This document shows, piece by piece, positions 53,358-62,139 of a DNA stretch of 64,000 bases. The position numbers and the translations under genes were made by a program. The first letter of the stretch is position 1, and each line of letters starts with the position of its first letter. Under the pieces are notes generated by a model. It had not been told where the DNA came from. It did no database searches and saw nothing but the letters and a program-made list of their open reading frames with translations. Source of the stretch: Agrobacterium vaccinii (lineage in GTDB: Bacteria > Pseudomonadota > Alphaproteobacteria > Rhizobiales > Rhizobiaceae); assembly GCF_021310995.1 (NCBI RefSeq), contig NZ_CP054150.1, positions 868,001 through 932,000 of the forward strand, in the 5' to 3' direction.

Positions 53358-56108
53358 TCACCCTTGCGCTTCCTCCGGCTTTGGCTGTGCGGTGAGGATT
53401 TTCTGGTAGAATAGGCCGATACCAATAAGAACCACGCCAAGCCCGATGAAGGACAACGCACGCAGAACGCCTTCCAGATTGCTCATATCGATCAAGAACG
53501 CCTTGGCAACGGCCAGAAACACCAGACCTGCCGATGCAAGACGCAGGCTTTTGGCGTTGAATCGTGAACCCAGCACCAGAAGCACCACGCCGATGACGAG
53601 CCAGACGACAGAGTAGCTGTAGGTCTCGCCCTGAAGGAAGCCCTTCCAGTCCGCGATATTTTCGCCCTGCCAGAACCTGCGCACGGAAAGCGTGGCCCAG
53701 GCAAAGCCGAGGGCAGCGCCCGACAGTGCCAGCAGCGTGACATAGACAGGTGGGCGCTTGCCACGCGCGTACACGGCAAGTCCAGCATAGGCCAATCCGG
53801 GAAGAAGATATCCGATCAGCAGCAGATTGAGGAACGGCCACGGCCCTGTGCTTTCACCGGTAAAGTAAGGGTTCAGCGCGAAGAAATGGGCGACCAGCAC
53901 GTTGAACATGGCGATGACGCCTGCCAGCATCGAACCATAGCGGAAGACGGGGCTTGGGCTTTTCAGGTCGAGTGTCATCAACACGCCGGACATGCCGATG
54001 GTCAGCAACGTGTAGATCGACTGTTCGCCCAGTGTCGGAACCGTCTCGGTCAACACGCCGCCATTCATGGCGTGACGCACGAGAATAGCGACGGCGAGCA
54101 GGGCCATGAGGCTGGCGATGGCCTGAATGAAGTTTCTGACGCGTGTATCTCGCCAGTTGCGCAACTGCCATGCAGAAGCAACGGCGAGCAGGGCGGGAAT
54201 GCCGTAACCCGGCAAAAGCGCGTTGAAGACCGGCGTGGTGCCCAGATATTGCGGCCCGACGATTGTCGGTTCCCAGGCGATGCGGCCCAGAACGAAGAGC
54301 ATCGACAGAGCCGTGATCCAGGGCATTGCCCACCAATGCGGATAGCGTGCCGCCAAAAGATAAAGAAAGCCGAGGACCGGGATCAGAATGGTCGTCGCGA
54401 GCCCTGATGTCAGCGTGTGAATGGTCAGCACGAAGCCAAGGAAAGAGCCGATGGCCAGGATATTGGCTGACCACAGAAACGCTCGTTTCCCTTTCTGCAT
54501 CATGCGGTAGGAGGAGCCGAGCAAGATCAAGCCGATGACCACTCCATAAAAGGCATGGCCCCAGTCGCGCGTAAGGTTGCCATATTCCACGAAGCTGATG
54601 ACGCCGAGACCGAGCGGAACGGTTGCGCCGATGACGGCCCAGAGTGTTCCGAAGCGAGGATCGTTCTGAGCCCTCCGGCGTGTCACGAATGTGCTGAAGA
54701 ACAGGAATATGATGCCCATCATGCGCAGGACAGGTCCTGACACATTGTCATTGGAAATAAACGGCGAATAGGAAATGTCACCGCCTATGGCCGGAAGATA
54801 GACGAATTCGCCACCCGTCAGAAGCCAGGCGCAGCCGAGAGCAGCCAGCGATGAAAAGATCGCGGGGAAGGCAGCGTGGTGACGACCGGCACCGTAGGCC
54901 GCCAAGCTCAGGACGAGCGCTGCCACGGCAACAGCGGGCGGCAACGTCACCCCATTTCGCGTGATCGCAAAGGCTGCGGCAGGCACAGTCACGGCGATGG
55001 CGATGATGGCGCTGAGGTTAGATGGCGGACGGTTGAGCAGTTCCGACAATGCAGGACGAAAGCGGTCGAATCGCGCGTTACGCGTGGGGATATCCCGGAT
55101 CTGTTCGTAAATGTTGCCGGGCCAGATCCAGATCGCGCCTGCAATCATGCATACGAGCCCCAGCAGGACCGGCTCTGCCTCGATAAGGGGCGCAAACGCC
55201 ATATAACCGATTGCCCATAGCGCCATGCCGATACTGGCAAGGGCGGGCACGACGTGCCACCTTTGGCTTCGGGCGGCCAATGCGGTTGCAAGCCAGGAGA
55301 TTGTCAGGAAGCCAAACAGGGCCCAGACATTGGGGCTTTCGGTGGAGATAAGGGCAGGGGTGATCATCGAGCCGAACAGGCCGAGACCGGCCAGCGCCTG
55401 TCCATGCAAGAGCGAGAGGGCAAGCGTGGCAAGGGCCACCAGTGCAAGGGCGATGAAGGCCGTCGTCGGGCCGATATAGTCGTAAATGCCATAGGCGGCA
55501 TAGACCACACCGAAAAGCGTCAGCGCACCCGCCGCCGTCAGTACGCCGGGGATCATGGCATTGGAATAGGTGGTCTCGATGCCGGGAACGGCCTTGCGAC
55601 GGATCGCTTCGCCCGCTGCCGCCAGAAAGAGGCCGAAGATGGCGGCGAGCGAAAGCCGCACGGCGGGGCTGAGAAGCCCGCTTTCGATGGAATATTTAAC
55701 GAGGAAAATGCCACCCAGCGCCAGCGCCAGACCACCAGCCCACACGGCCCAACGTGCGCCGAGCTTGCTTTCGAAGCTTTCCGTCGATTTGGCACGGGCA
55801 GGCAGCACCATCGTCGCGACGACGCCGTCTTCGGCTGAAGACTGAGCCGCAACCGGTGTTTCATCCTCCAGCGGTTCCGCCACGGGAGCGGTTTCTGGTA
55901 CGGCATCGTCAGTCGCCGCCGTTGAGGTAAGCGCGTCCGTCTGCACGGTCTGTGGATAGGCAAACTCACCGGAGGCCAGTTTCGCCTTGAGGTCTTTCAG
56001 TTCCGTCTCGACGATATCGAGCCGTCTGGAGTTTTTGATGCTTGCATTCAACGTATAGAAGAAAGCAACGACGTAACCGACGATCAGCAAAATCAGAAAA
56101 GATGTCAT
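53358..56108 (-). CDS. DUF2339 large polytopic membrane protein
   Basis: A 916-residue protein. A short N-terminal hydrophobic segment (1-20) is followed by a coiled-coil stretch (about 25-50, LDIVETELKDLKAKL), an acidic linker rich in Ala/Pro (about 60-115), then more than twenty hydrophobic segments to the end. GARWAVWAGGLALALGGIFL (about 129-148) and AYAGLAVYARGKRPP match DUF2339 (COG5373). Function is unknown; it might move a cell-envelope precursor or act as a scaffold. It heads an operon with the HD and MOSC genes. Confidence 0.9.
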   Translation of the reverse strand: MTSFLILLIVGYVVAFFYTLNASIKNSRRLDIVETELKDLKAKLASGEFAYPQTVQTDALTSTAATDDAVPETAPVAEPLEDETPVAAQSSAEDGVVATMVLPARAKSTESFESKLGARWAVWAGGLALALGGIFLVKYSIESGLLSPAVRLSLAAIFGLFLAAAGEAIRRKAVPGIETTYSNAMIPGVLTAAGALTLFGVVYAAYGIYDYIGPTTAFIALALVALATLALSLLHGQALAGLGLFGSMITPALISTESPNVWALFGFLTISWLATALAARSQRWHVVPALASIGMALWAIGYMAFAPLIEAEPVLLGLVCMIAGAIWIWPGNIYEQIRDIPTRNARFDRFRPALSELLNRPPSNLSAIIAIAVTVPAAAFAITRNGVTLPPAVAVAALVLSLAAYGAGRHHAAFPAIFSSLAALGCAWLLTGGEFVYLPAIGGDISYSPFISNDNVSGPVLRMMGIIFLFFSTFVTRRRAQNDPRFGTLWAVIGATVPLGLGVISFVEYGNLTRDWGHAFYGVVIGLILLGSSYRMMQKGKRAFLWSANILAIGSFLGFVLTIHTLTSGLATTILIPVLGFLYLLAARYPHWWAMPWITALSMLFVLGRIAWEPTIVGPQYLGTTPVFNALLPGYGIPALLAVASAWQLRNWRDTRVRNFIQAIASLMALLAVAILVRHAMNGGVLTETVPTLGEQSIYTLLTIGMSGVLMTLDLKSPSPVFRYGSMLAGVIAMFNVLVAHFFALNPYFTGESTGPWPFLNLLLIGYLLPGLAYAGLAVYARGKRPPVYVTLLALSGAALGFAWATLSVRRFWQGENIADWKGFLQGETYSYSVVWLVIGVVLLVLGSRFNAKSLRLASAGLVFLAVAKAFLIDMSNLEGVLRALSFIGLGVVLIGIGLFYQKILTAQPKPEEAQG

Positions 56109-56153
56109 AAGGACCTCAAATATGGTCCTGTTTTTTAAGCCTTTTCTTATTGT

Positions 56154-57728
56154 TTATGCAAGGCCGCCTGTGGACAAGGTTTTTGCCCATTGCTTCGCCA
56201 GTTCCACATCCTCCAGCCCCAACTCGTGGCCATGCGGAAGAACATTCACAGCCACCTGCGCACCGCTTGCCGCAAGATGCTCCCGCAACGCCAGCGTCCT
56301 CTCCTTGTGCCGGTCGGTTTCACCCGCCGCCAGCGTGAAGCGCTTGCCGGAAAGATCGGATTGCGGCCAGTCTGCCAGCACGGCCATGGGGCGCAGCAAC
56401 AGTGCATCCTGCGCAAATTCCGGGTAGAGAGCGAAAAACGCGGCGAGGAAGTTCGCGCCGTTGGAGTGACCGATGAAGCTCAGCTTTGCGCGATCAGGGT
56501 CATAGGCGCGCAGCGCACCCTCGATGAAAGCAGCAAAGGCTTCCGCTTCGGAGGCGATATCCTTTTCATCAAAGGAGAGGTCGGAAAACCGGCGGAACCA
56601 GCGGGCAATGTCTTCTTCTGTGCTGCGTCCGCGCACGCCCAAAAGCGTGGCACGCGGATTGGCCGTATGGGCAAGCGCCATCAGGCTGGTCTCGCTGCCG
56701 CCGGAACCATGCAGCAGCACGATGGTGCTGCCATCCGGGTCGGCAGGCGTGTGGAAGCGGTGGATGAAGGGCAGGTCACGGTAAATGACGCGCTCTTCAC
56801 CGGGCATGCCGAACTGCGGCAGTGCGACGCGAACATCCTCCTCATCCCGCATGAAAAGCGGTGGAATGAACAGCTTTTCGCCCAGCGTTTCCAGCGGCTC
56901 GTCCACGGTCATGCCGGGCAAATCCGTGGCCATCTCGATCAGCACGTCGCCCGGTTCGCGAACGTAGAGTGAGGCGAAATATTTGCGGTCATGGGCATTG
57001 GTGGGGGAGGAGTTACGCGATTTCAGTGCCTCCAAGGTTCGGTTCAGCTCATCCATGTCCCGGGCGCGAAAAGCGATATGGTCGACCGTGCCGGTGCCGG
57101 GCGCGCTGGACCAGAAGCCGGTCGCATCCCGCACATCGATGATATCGCCTGACGTGGAGACAGTCCGGCGAATGCTGCCGCTTTGTGCCGTGTGGACATA
57201 ACCGAAATGCTGCGCGAGGAAGCTCTCGGTCTCTTCTGGTACCTCGCTCAGCACGGTCGCACCGCGGATGCGGCGGATGGCGTGTTCTGGTGGAATGCCC
57301 TGAGCAACGTTCGGAACACTATCCTCAAAAGCGGTCGTTCCTACGAGTTTGAGAATGATACCATCAGGGTCTTTCAGTCTGATAACAGGTTCGCCGAACT
57401 CTTCCATGGGGCCTTCCGTCCGCACGCCTGCCTGAAGGGCGCGCGTCAGCCAGAAGCCGATGCTGGCGGGATGGATGGCAAGCGCGACCTCCAGCGTCTG
57501 ACCATAACCGACACGGCCTTGCGCACCATCTTCCCAGACAAGGAAGGTCAGCAGCGAGCCCGGCGTTGCTTGTGCATCGCCGTACAGCAAATGCAGTTGC
57601 ATGGCATCCTCGAAACCAGCGGTGCGCTTGACCAGCCGCAGGCCCAGGAAACCGACGTAAAAATCCACATTGGCCTGCACCTTGCGGGTAATCATGGTGA
57701 TGTGGTGAATGCCCAGTGCGGATGTCAT
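56154..57728 (-). CDS. Fusion of ring-cleaving dioxygenase (MhqO-like) and alpha/beta hydrolase (MhqD-like)
   Basis: A 524-residue two-domain protein. Residues 1 to about 310 are two VOC modules, starting LGIHHITMITRKVQANVDFY and continuing EHAIRRIRGATVLS, as in MhqO/glyoxalase-type dioxygenases. From about 318 comes a hydrolase domain, with VLLHGSGGSETSL (oxyanion), nucleophile S422 in FIGHSNGAN, acid D472 in GETDRHK and a catalytic His at 499 or 501 (PHGHELG). In Bacillus the two functions are encoded by separate genes, mhqO and mhqD, induced by quinones. The fusion suggests coupled steps in quinone or hydroquinone detoxification. Confidence 0.9.
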   Translation of the reverse strand: MTSALGIHHITMITRKVQANVDFYVGFLGLRLVKRTAGFEDAMQLHLLYGDAQATPGSLLTFLVWEDGAQGRVGYGQTLEVALAIHPASIGFWLTRALQAGVRTEGPMEEFGEPVIRLKDPDGIILKLVGTTAFEDSVPNVAQGIPPEHAIRRIRGATVLSEVPEETESFLAQHFGYVHTAQSGSIRRTVSTSGDIIDVRDATGFWSSAPGTGTVDHIAFRARDMDELNRTLEALKSRNSSPTNAHDRKYFASLYVREPGDVLIEMATDLPGMTVDEPLETLGEKLFIPPLFMRDEEDVRVALPQFGMPGEERVIYRDLPFIHRFHTPADPDGSTIVLLHGSGGSETSLMALAHTANPRATLLGVRGRSTEEDIARWFRRFSDLSFDEKDIASEAEAFAAFIEGALRAYDPDRAKLSFIGHSNGANFLAAFFALYPEFAQDALLLRPMAVLADWPQSDLSGKRFTLAAGETDRHKERTLALREHLAASGAQVAVNVLPHGHELGLEDVELAKQWAKTLSTGGLA

Positions 57729-57922
57729 GTGGTTCTCCCTGCGTCTTGCCTGATGATGTCATGTGTCCTGTAGAAGCGTGGATGAGGCAATCCCGTGAAA
57801 TGAGAACGATGTGTTGCCAATGTGAACAATCGTGTGACAGCGGCGCTTTTGTGCTTCGAAAATATGCGGTTGCACGATCAACTTTGCGAATTTGCACAAA
57901 TAAAATGCAATAAAATATTTGA

Positions 57923-57944
57923 GCAAAATCTGTGCGATTTTTGC
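57923..57944. promoter_or_regulatory. Inverted repeat upstream of the ABC transporter operon
   Basis: GCAAAATC-TGTGC-GATTTTTGC, an 8-bp inverted repeat with one extra T in the right arm, lies about 70 bp before the binding-protein start in an AT-rich 284-bp divergent gap. It may bind a repressor or activator. The rest of the gap has no gene. Confidence 0.4.
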
Positions 57945-58012
57945 TTGCCATGATGGCGTAAATTGGTTTGTATGCCCTCAATTCAAAAAAAATCTCCAAG
58001 GGGAATGATCGG

Positions 58013-59053
58013 ATGTTGAAGCGTAGGCTGTTTGCGAAAACGGCGGCGATAGTCGCTGTGGGTATGTTTGCTGGACTTTCTATCCCACTCGCACCAGCCT
58101 ACGCGGAGACGCCGATCAAATTTACGCTGGACTGGAAATTCGAAGGCCCCGCCGCCGGATTTTTGCTGGCGCTCGACAAGGGTTACTTCAAGGCCGAGGG
58201 TCTGGATGTGACCATCGACAGCGGCAACGGCTCGGTCGAAGCCATTCCGCGCGTAGCGACCGGCGCCTATCAAATGGGCTTCGGCGACATCAATTCCGTC
58301 GTAAAATTTCTCGATGAAGATCCGAGCCAGAAGGTGAAAGCCGTCTACATGGTGTATGAGCGCCCGACCTTTGCGGTTGTCGGTCGCAAATCGCTGGGCG
58401 TGACGGGTGATCCCAAATCGCTGGAAGGCAAGAAGCTAGGTGCGCCACCACCGGATGGTGCCTTTGCGCAGTGGAAGGCCTTCAAGCAGGTCGCCAAGAT
58501 CGACGATAGCAAAATCGACATTCAGTCCATCGGCTTTCCCGTTCGGGAGCCGATGCTGGCGAAGGGCGATGTCGATGCCGTCTTCGGTTTCGCATTCTCC
58601 GTCATTCTCAACCTCAAGGCACAGGGCATTGCCGACGACGACATTTCGACCATTCTAATGGCCGAACATGGTTTGAATCTCTATGGCAATTCCGTGCTGG
58701 TAAACACTGATTTTGCTGAGAAAAACCCTGCTGCGGTCAAGGGCTTCCTGAAGGCGCTGGCAAAGGGCTTTGCCGATTCGGTCAAGAACCCGGAAGAGGG
58801 CGTGGCCGCTGTGCTGAAGCGCAACGAGACGCTCAACAGCGATATCGAATTGCAGCGCCTGACCATGGCCAACGCCATGAACATCAAGACACCCTATGTC
58901 GTTGAAAACGGCATGGGCGGTATCGATCCCGCCCGGCTCGCCGCTTCTCTGGAAACACTGAAAGTGTCCGTTGGCTTGAAGGGCAATGTGAAGGCCGAAC
59001 AGGTTTTCGACGCGAGCTATCTGCCGCCCAAGGAAGAGCGAATGCTGCCTTGA
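58013..59053 (+). CDS. NMT1/THI5-like ABC transporter substrate-binding protein
   Basis: A 346-residue periplasmic protein with a signal peptide (MLKRRLFAKTAAIVAVGMFA, cut after AYA near residue 28). The mature part begins ETPIKFTLDWKFEGPAAGFL, the family start seen in NMT1/THI5/SsuA-like binding proteins, and has LEGKKLGAPPPDGAFAQW. Substrates of this family include pyrimidine precursors of thiamine, taurine, sulfonates and nitrate; which applies is unclear. ATG at 58013 is chosen over an upstream start at 57968. The ATPase gene follows after 164 bp that hold a palindromic repeat. Confidence 0.9.
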   Translation: MLKRRLFAKTAAIVAVGMFAGLSIPLAPAYAETPIKFTLDWKFEGPAAGFLLALDKGYFKAEGLDVTIDSGNGSVEAIPRVATGAYQMGFGDINSVVKFLDEDPSQKVKAVYMVYERPTFAVVGRKSLGVTGDPKSLEGKKLGAPPPDGAFAQWKAFKQVAKIDDSKIDIQSIGFPVREPMLAKGDVDAVFGFAFSVILNLKAQGIADDDISTILMAEHGLNLYGNSVLVNTDFAEKNPAAVKGFLKALAKGFADSVKNPEEGVAAVLKRNETLNSDIELQRLTMANAMNIKTPYVVENGMGGIDPARLAASLETLKVSVGLKGNVKAEQVFDASYLPPKEERMLP

Positions 59054-59061
59054 TGGGATTC

Positions 59062-59171
59062 CCGTCGTCATGCTCGGGCCTGTCCCGAGCATCCACTGTC
59101 GTTCGTTTTGTTTCGACGCGAGTGGATTCTCGGCTCAAGGCCGAGGATGGCGTTGAATGCGGGGTGACGCG
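59062..59171. repeat. Palindromic intergenic repeat inside an ABC transporter operon
   Basis: About 110 bp with two hairpins: ATGCTCGGG/CCCGAGCAT (59070-59078 with 59084-59092) and an ATTCTCGGC...GCCGAGGAT stem (about 59127-59147), flanked by TCGTCA on the left and TGACGC on the right. Same general design as the element at 2043-2161. It sits between the binding-protein and ATPase genes. Confidence 0.65.
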
Positions 59172-59217
59172 GTTGCAACTTCGTAAAGCTTCTAAAATTT
59201 GAATTACAGGAACGGAC

Positions 59218-60006
59218 ATGGCGCATCTGGTCGAAATCGATGGCGTGGATATGCGCTATGGCGGGGCATCGGGCACGCTGGCTGTTTCCGGTCTTGATCT
59301 CAAGGTGAAAAAGGGTGAATTCGCCGCCGTGGTGGGGCCGTCCGGTTGTGGCAAGTCGACCCTGATGAAGCTCGTCACCGGACTGCACATTCCGCAAAAG
59401 GGAAATGTCATCGTTGCAGGCAAGCAGGTGACGGAGCCGGTTTCGATTGTCGGAATGGCGTTTCAAAACCCCACCATGCTGCCATGGCGCACGACGCTGG
59501 AAAACATTCTTCTACCGCTGGAAATCGTGGAAAAGCACCGTCACCGGCTGCGGGCAAACAAGGCGGAATATGTTGCCAAGGCCGAGCGGCTGTTAGAGAT
59601 CGTCGGGCTGAAAGGCTTCGGCTCCAAATTTCCCTGGCAGCTTTCCGGTGGCATGCAGCAGCGCGCCAATCTGTGCCGCGCCCTGATCCATGAGCCCGAC
59701 CTCTTGATGCTGGACGAACCCTTTGGTGCGCTGGATGCTTTCACCCGCGAAGAACTCTGGTGCGTCATTCGCGATCTCCACGCCGCCAAGCGCGTCACCA
59801 TCGTGCTTGTCACCCACGATCTGCGCGAAGCGACATTTCTCGCCGACAAGATTTTCGTCATGAGTGCGCGGCCGGGCCGCATACTGGCGCAGCACCGTGT
59901 GCCGTTCGAGCGCCCGCGCAAGCTCGACCTGATGTATGAGAAGAGTTTCAATGCCATGGTCCAGCAGCTGCACGGTGAAATCGCAAAGGCGAGGGTTGCG
60001 GCATGA
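59218..60006 (+). CDS. ABC transporter ATPase (SsuB/TauB-like)
   Basis: A 262-residue ATPase. Walker A is GPSGCGKST (40-48), Q loop AFQNPTMLPW, signature LSGGMQQRANLCRAL, Walker B LLMLDEPFGALDAF, switch His in VTHDLREA. It matches the nitrate/taurine/sulfonate importer subfamily. ATG at 59218 follows AGGAA by 5 nt. It overlaps the permease gene start by 4 nt (ATGA). Energises uptake by the permease with the binding protein at 58013. Confidence 0.95.
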   Translation: MAHLVEIDGVDMRYGGASGTLAVSGLDLKVKKGEFAAVVGPSGCGKSTLMKLVTGLHIPQKGNVIVAGKQVTEPVSIVGMAFQNPTMLPWRTTLENILLPLEIVEKHRHRLRANKAEYVAKAERLLEIVGLKGFGSKFPWQLSGGMQQRANLCRALIHEPDLLMLDEPFGALDAFTREELWCVIRDLHAAKRVTIVLVTHDLREATFLADKIFVMSARPGRILAQHRVPFERPRKLDLMYEKSFNAMVQQLHGEIAKARVAA

Positions 60007-60821
60007 GCGCGACCGTTGAAAGAACGCCGGTGCCGCAGCAGCGCCAGCCACTGGTTGCCCGCGTCAACTGGGTGCGGGCAGCGCCATGGCTGTACACCGT
60101 GGCGCTGTTCCTTGCCTGGGAACTTTTCGTCTACGCGCTGAAAATGCCGCCCACCATTTTGCCATCGCCGGTGCGGGTGGGGCAGGCCATCGTGCAATAC
60201 TGGTCACCGATCTGGAAAAACTCGCTACAAACGCTTTACACGACGACGCTCGGTTTTGCTCTGGCCGTGGTCGCAGGGCTCGCCATCGGGCTGTTCATCG
60301 GATGGTCCAAGGCGATCTATGCCGGGCTTTATCCGCTCATGATCGGCTTTAACGCCATTCCCAAAGTGGCGCTGGTGCCGATCCTCGTGATCTGGTTCGG
60401 CATCGGAACCGTGCCTGCGGTGCTGACGGCATTCCTGATTTCCTTCTTCCCCATCGTCGTCAATGTCGCAACCGGCCTTGCGACCATCGAGCCCGAAACG
60501 GAAGATGTGCTGCGCGCGCTGGGTGCCCGCAAGATGGACATCATGCTGAAGGTGGGCATACCGCGCTCCATGCCCTACTTCTTCGGCTCCCTCAAAATCG
60601 CCATCACACTTGCCTTCGTCGGCTCCGTCGTATCGGAAACCGTCGCCTCCAACTATGGCCTCGGCAATATGATGAGCTCCGCCCAAAGCCAATTCAACGT
60701 CCCGCTCGTCTTCGCAGGCCTGCTCATGCTCGCCGTAGAAGGCATCGTCATGTACGCAATCATGGCGTGGGTCGAAAGGCGCATGACCGGCTGGGCCCAC
60801 CGCTCAACCATGGGGCAGTAG
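60003..60821 (+). CDS. ABC transporter permease (SsuC/TauC-like)
   Basis: A 272-residue inner-membrane permease with about six segments. The docking loop ATIEPETEDVLRALGARK (about residues 160-177) and NAIPKVALVPILVIWFGIG before it are typical of the nitrate/sulfonate/taurine family. It starts inside the ATPase stop (ATGA overlap). It converges on the nucleotidyltransferase gene with only 3 bp between their stops. Confidence 0.94.
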   Translation: MSATVERTPVPQQRQPLVARVNWVRAAPWLYTVALFLAWELFVYALKMPPTILPSPVRVGQAIVQYWSPIWKNSLQTLYTTTLGFALAVVAGLAIGLFIGWSKAIYAGLYPLMIGFNAIPKVALVPILVIWFGIGTVPAVLTAFLISFFPIVVNVATGLATIEPETEDVLRALGARKMDIMLKVGIPRSMPYFFGSLKIAITLAFVGSVVSETVASNYGLGNMMSSAQSQFNVPLVFAGLLMLAVEGIVMYAIMAWVERRMTGWAHRSTMGQ

Positions 60822-60824
60822 CTG

Positions 60825-61121
60825 CTAGAAAACCCGGATTGCTGAATGCTCGATATCGGTCCTCAACAGTGTGTGAAGACTGTTTCGCGTCGTCAGATCA
60901 ACCGGGATTTCCAGTTCTTCCTCGAGAAACTGCTTGATACCGACGAGGTCGAGAAGCGAGAACTTGCTGGCAGGATCGTAGTCTATGTAGACGTCCAGAT
61001 CGCTGGCAACAGAGGCCTCATCGCGCGCCGTGGAGCCAAAAATATAAAGAGCAGTCGCACCCATGCCTTTCACGGCATCGGTGCGTTGTCTCAACATCTC
61101 TAGAGCCACTGCCTTTTCCAT
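60825..61121 (-). CDS. MNT-type minimal nucleotidyltransferase
   Basis: A 98-residue nucleotidyltransferase-fold protein. FGSTARDEASVASDLDVYID (about residues 29-48) is the G-S-x(n)-S-D-x-D active-site motif of MntA-like enzymes. Such proteins usually sit beside a HEPN toxin and neutralise it by AMPylation, but no HEPN gene is next to it: the neighbours are a transporter and mscS. ATG at 61121 (MEKAVALEML) is used. It may be the remnant of a toxin-antitoxin pair or act alone. Confidence 0.85.
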   Translation of the reverse strand: MEKAVALEMLRQRTDAVKGMGATALYIFGSTARDEASVASDLDVYIDYDPASKFSLLDLVGIKQFLEEELEIPVDLTTRNSLHTLLRTDIEHSAIRVF

Positions 61122-61186
61122 AGGGGCAACTTACAACACATTACCCGCGTCATCCACACGAATATAGGTAGGCGTTCCAGTGAGAA

Positions 61187-62011
61187 TCACTCCGCTGCCT
61201 GTTCGCTCAGTCTCACGTCGCGTTCATCGAATGCGTTTTTGAGGGACTTGGTCATGTCGCGGGTGGTGGCGAACCAATTGTCGCTTCGGGCCCAGTAGCG
61301 CAGTGTCACTGTAGCGCCGTCGTTGCTCACGGAATCCACGAAAGTTGTCGGGGCGGGGTCCAAAAGGACACGGCTGTCGCTGCGGGCGAGGTGCATCAGC
61401 ATGCCCTGTGCTTCCGCTAGGCTTTCGCCCTTTGGCACGTTGACGCTGAGTTCGTGGCGGCGGGAGGGGAAGCGGCTGTAGTTGGTAATCGGCACGTTCC
61501 AGAGTGTCGAATTCGGGGCGAGGCGATAGAGGCCGTCGCTGGTCTTCAGCTCTGTCGCGAACAGGCCGATTTCGACCACGGTGCCGGTGACGGCGCTCGT
61601 TTCGATGTATTCACCGACGCGAAAGGGACGCAGAACGAGCAGCATGATGCCGGCGGCGATGTTCTGCAATGTGCCCTGCAAGGCCAGACCGACGGCCAGA
61701 CCGGCAGCACCGAGGGCGGCGAGGATCGATGCTGTCTGAACGCCGAACTGTCCGAGCACCATGACCAGCACGAGAATGAGAACGACGTAACGGACGATGC
61801 CAGAGAAGAAGCGCGCCAGCGTTTCATCGAAGCCGCGAATGCGTGAGAGGCCTTCGAACGACCAACGTTGCAGCAGCGTCGCGGCAATCCAGCCAATGAT
61901 GAGAAGCACGAGCGCGCCGACGATCGAGAACGAGTATTGAACCGCCAGGGCGCTGGCCTGGCGAAGCGCCGCCTGCGATGCAACGATGATTTCGGTGGTC
62001 TGCTGGTCCAT
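61187..62011 (-). CDS. Small-conductance mechanosensitive channel (MscS family)
   Basis: A 274-residue channel of the standard three-segment MscS design. Membrane segments lie at about 22-45, 65-88 and 92-125; the last has AALGAAGLAVGLALQGTLQN, the pore helix with its Ala/Gly knobs. The cytoplasmic vestibule domain follows, with FRVGEYIET and RRHELSVNV. It opens on osmotic downshock to release solutes. ATG at 62011 gives the full N-terminus. The nearest upstream gene on this strand is 128 bp away. Confidence 0.92.
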   Translation of the reverse strand: MDQQTTEIIVASQAALRQASALAVQYSFSIVGALVLLIIGWIAATLLQRWSFEGLSRIRGFDETLARFFSGIVRYVVLILVLVMVLGQFGVQTASILAALGAAGLAVGLALQGTLQNIAAGIMLLVLRPFRVGEYIETSAVTGTVVEIGLFATELKTSDGLYRLAPNSTLWNVPITNYSRFPSRRHELSVNVPKGESLAEAQGMLMHLARSDSRVLLDPAPTTFVDSVSNDGATVTLRYWARSDNWFATTRDMTKSLKNAFDERDVRLSEQAAE

Positions 62012-62139
62012 CTATCATAGCCTCTTTGGTTTGTCCTATGCCTCGGCAAACGAGGGCTCCGGCATTTTGCTCCATTGAAAATTGAAAAAGCGCGCTAAAG
62101 CGGGAAGGCGGTGCTTGTTGGTCCAATCAAGTCAGGACG

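Noticed and set aside
53854..54474. A 206-codon frame within the DUF2339 gene
   Set aside because: It is another phase of a long, unbroken membrane protein gene.
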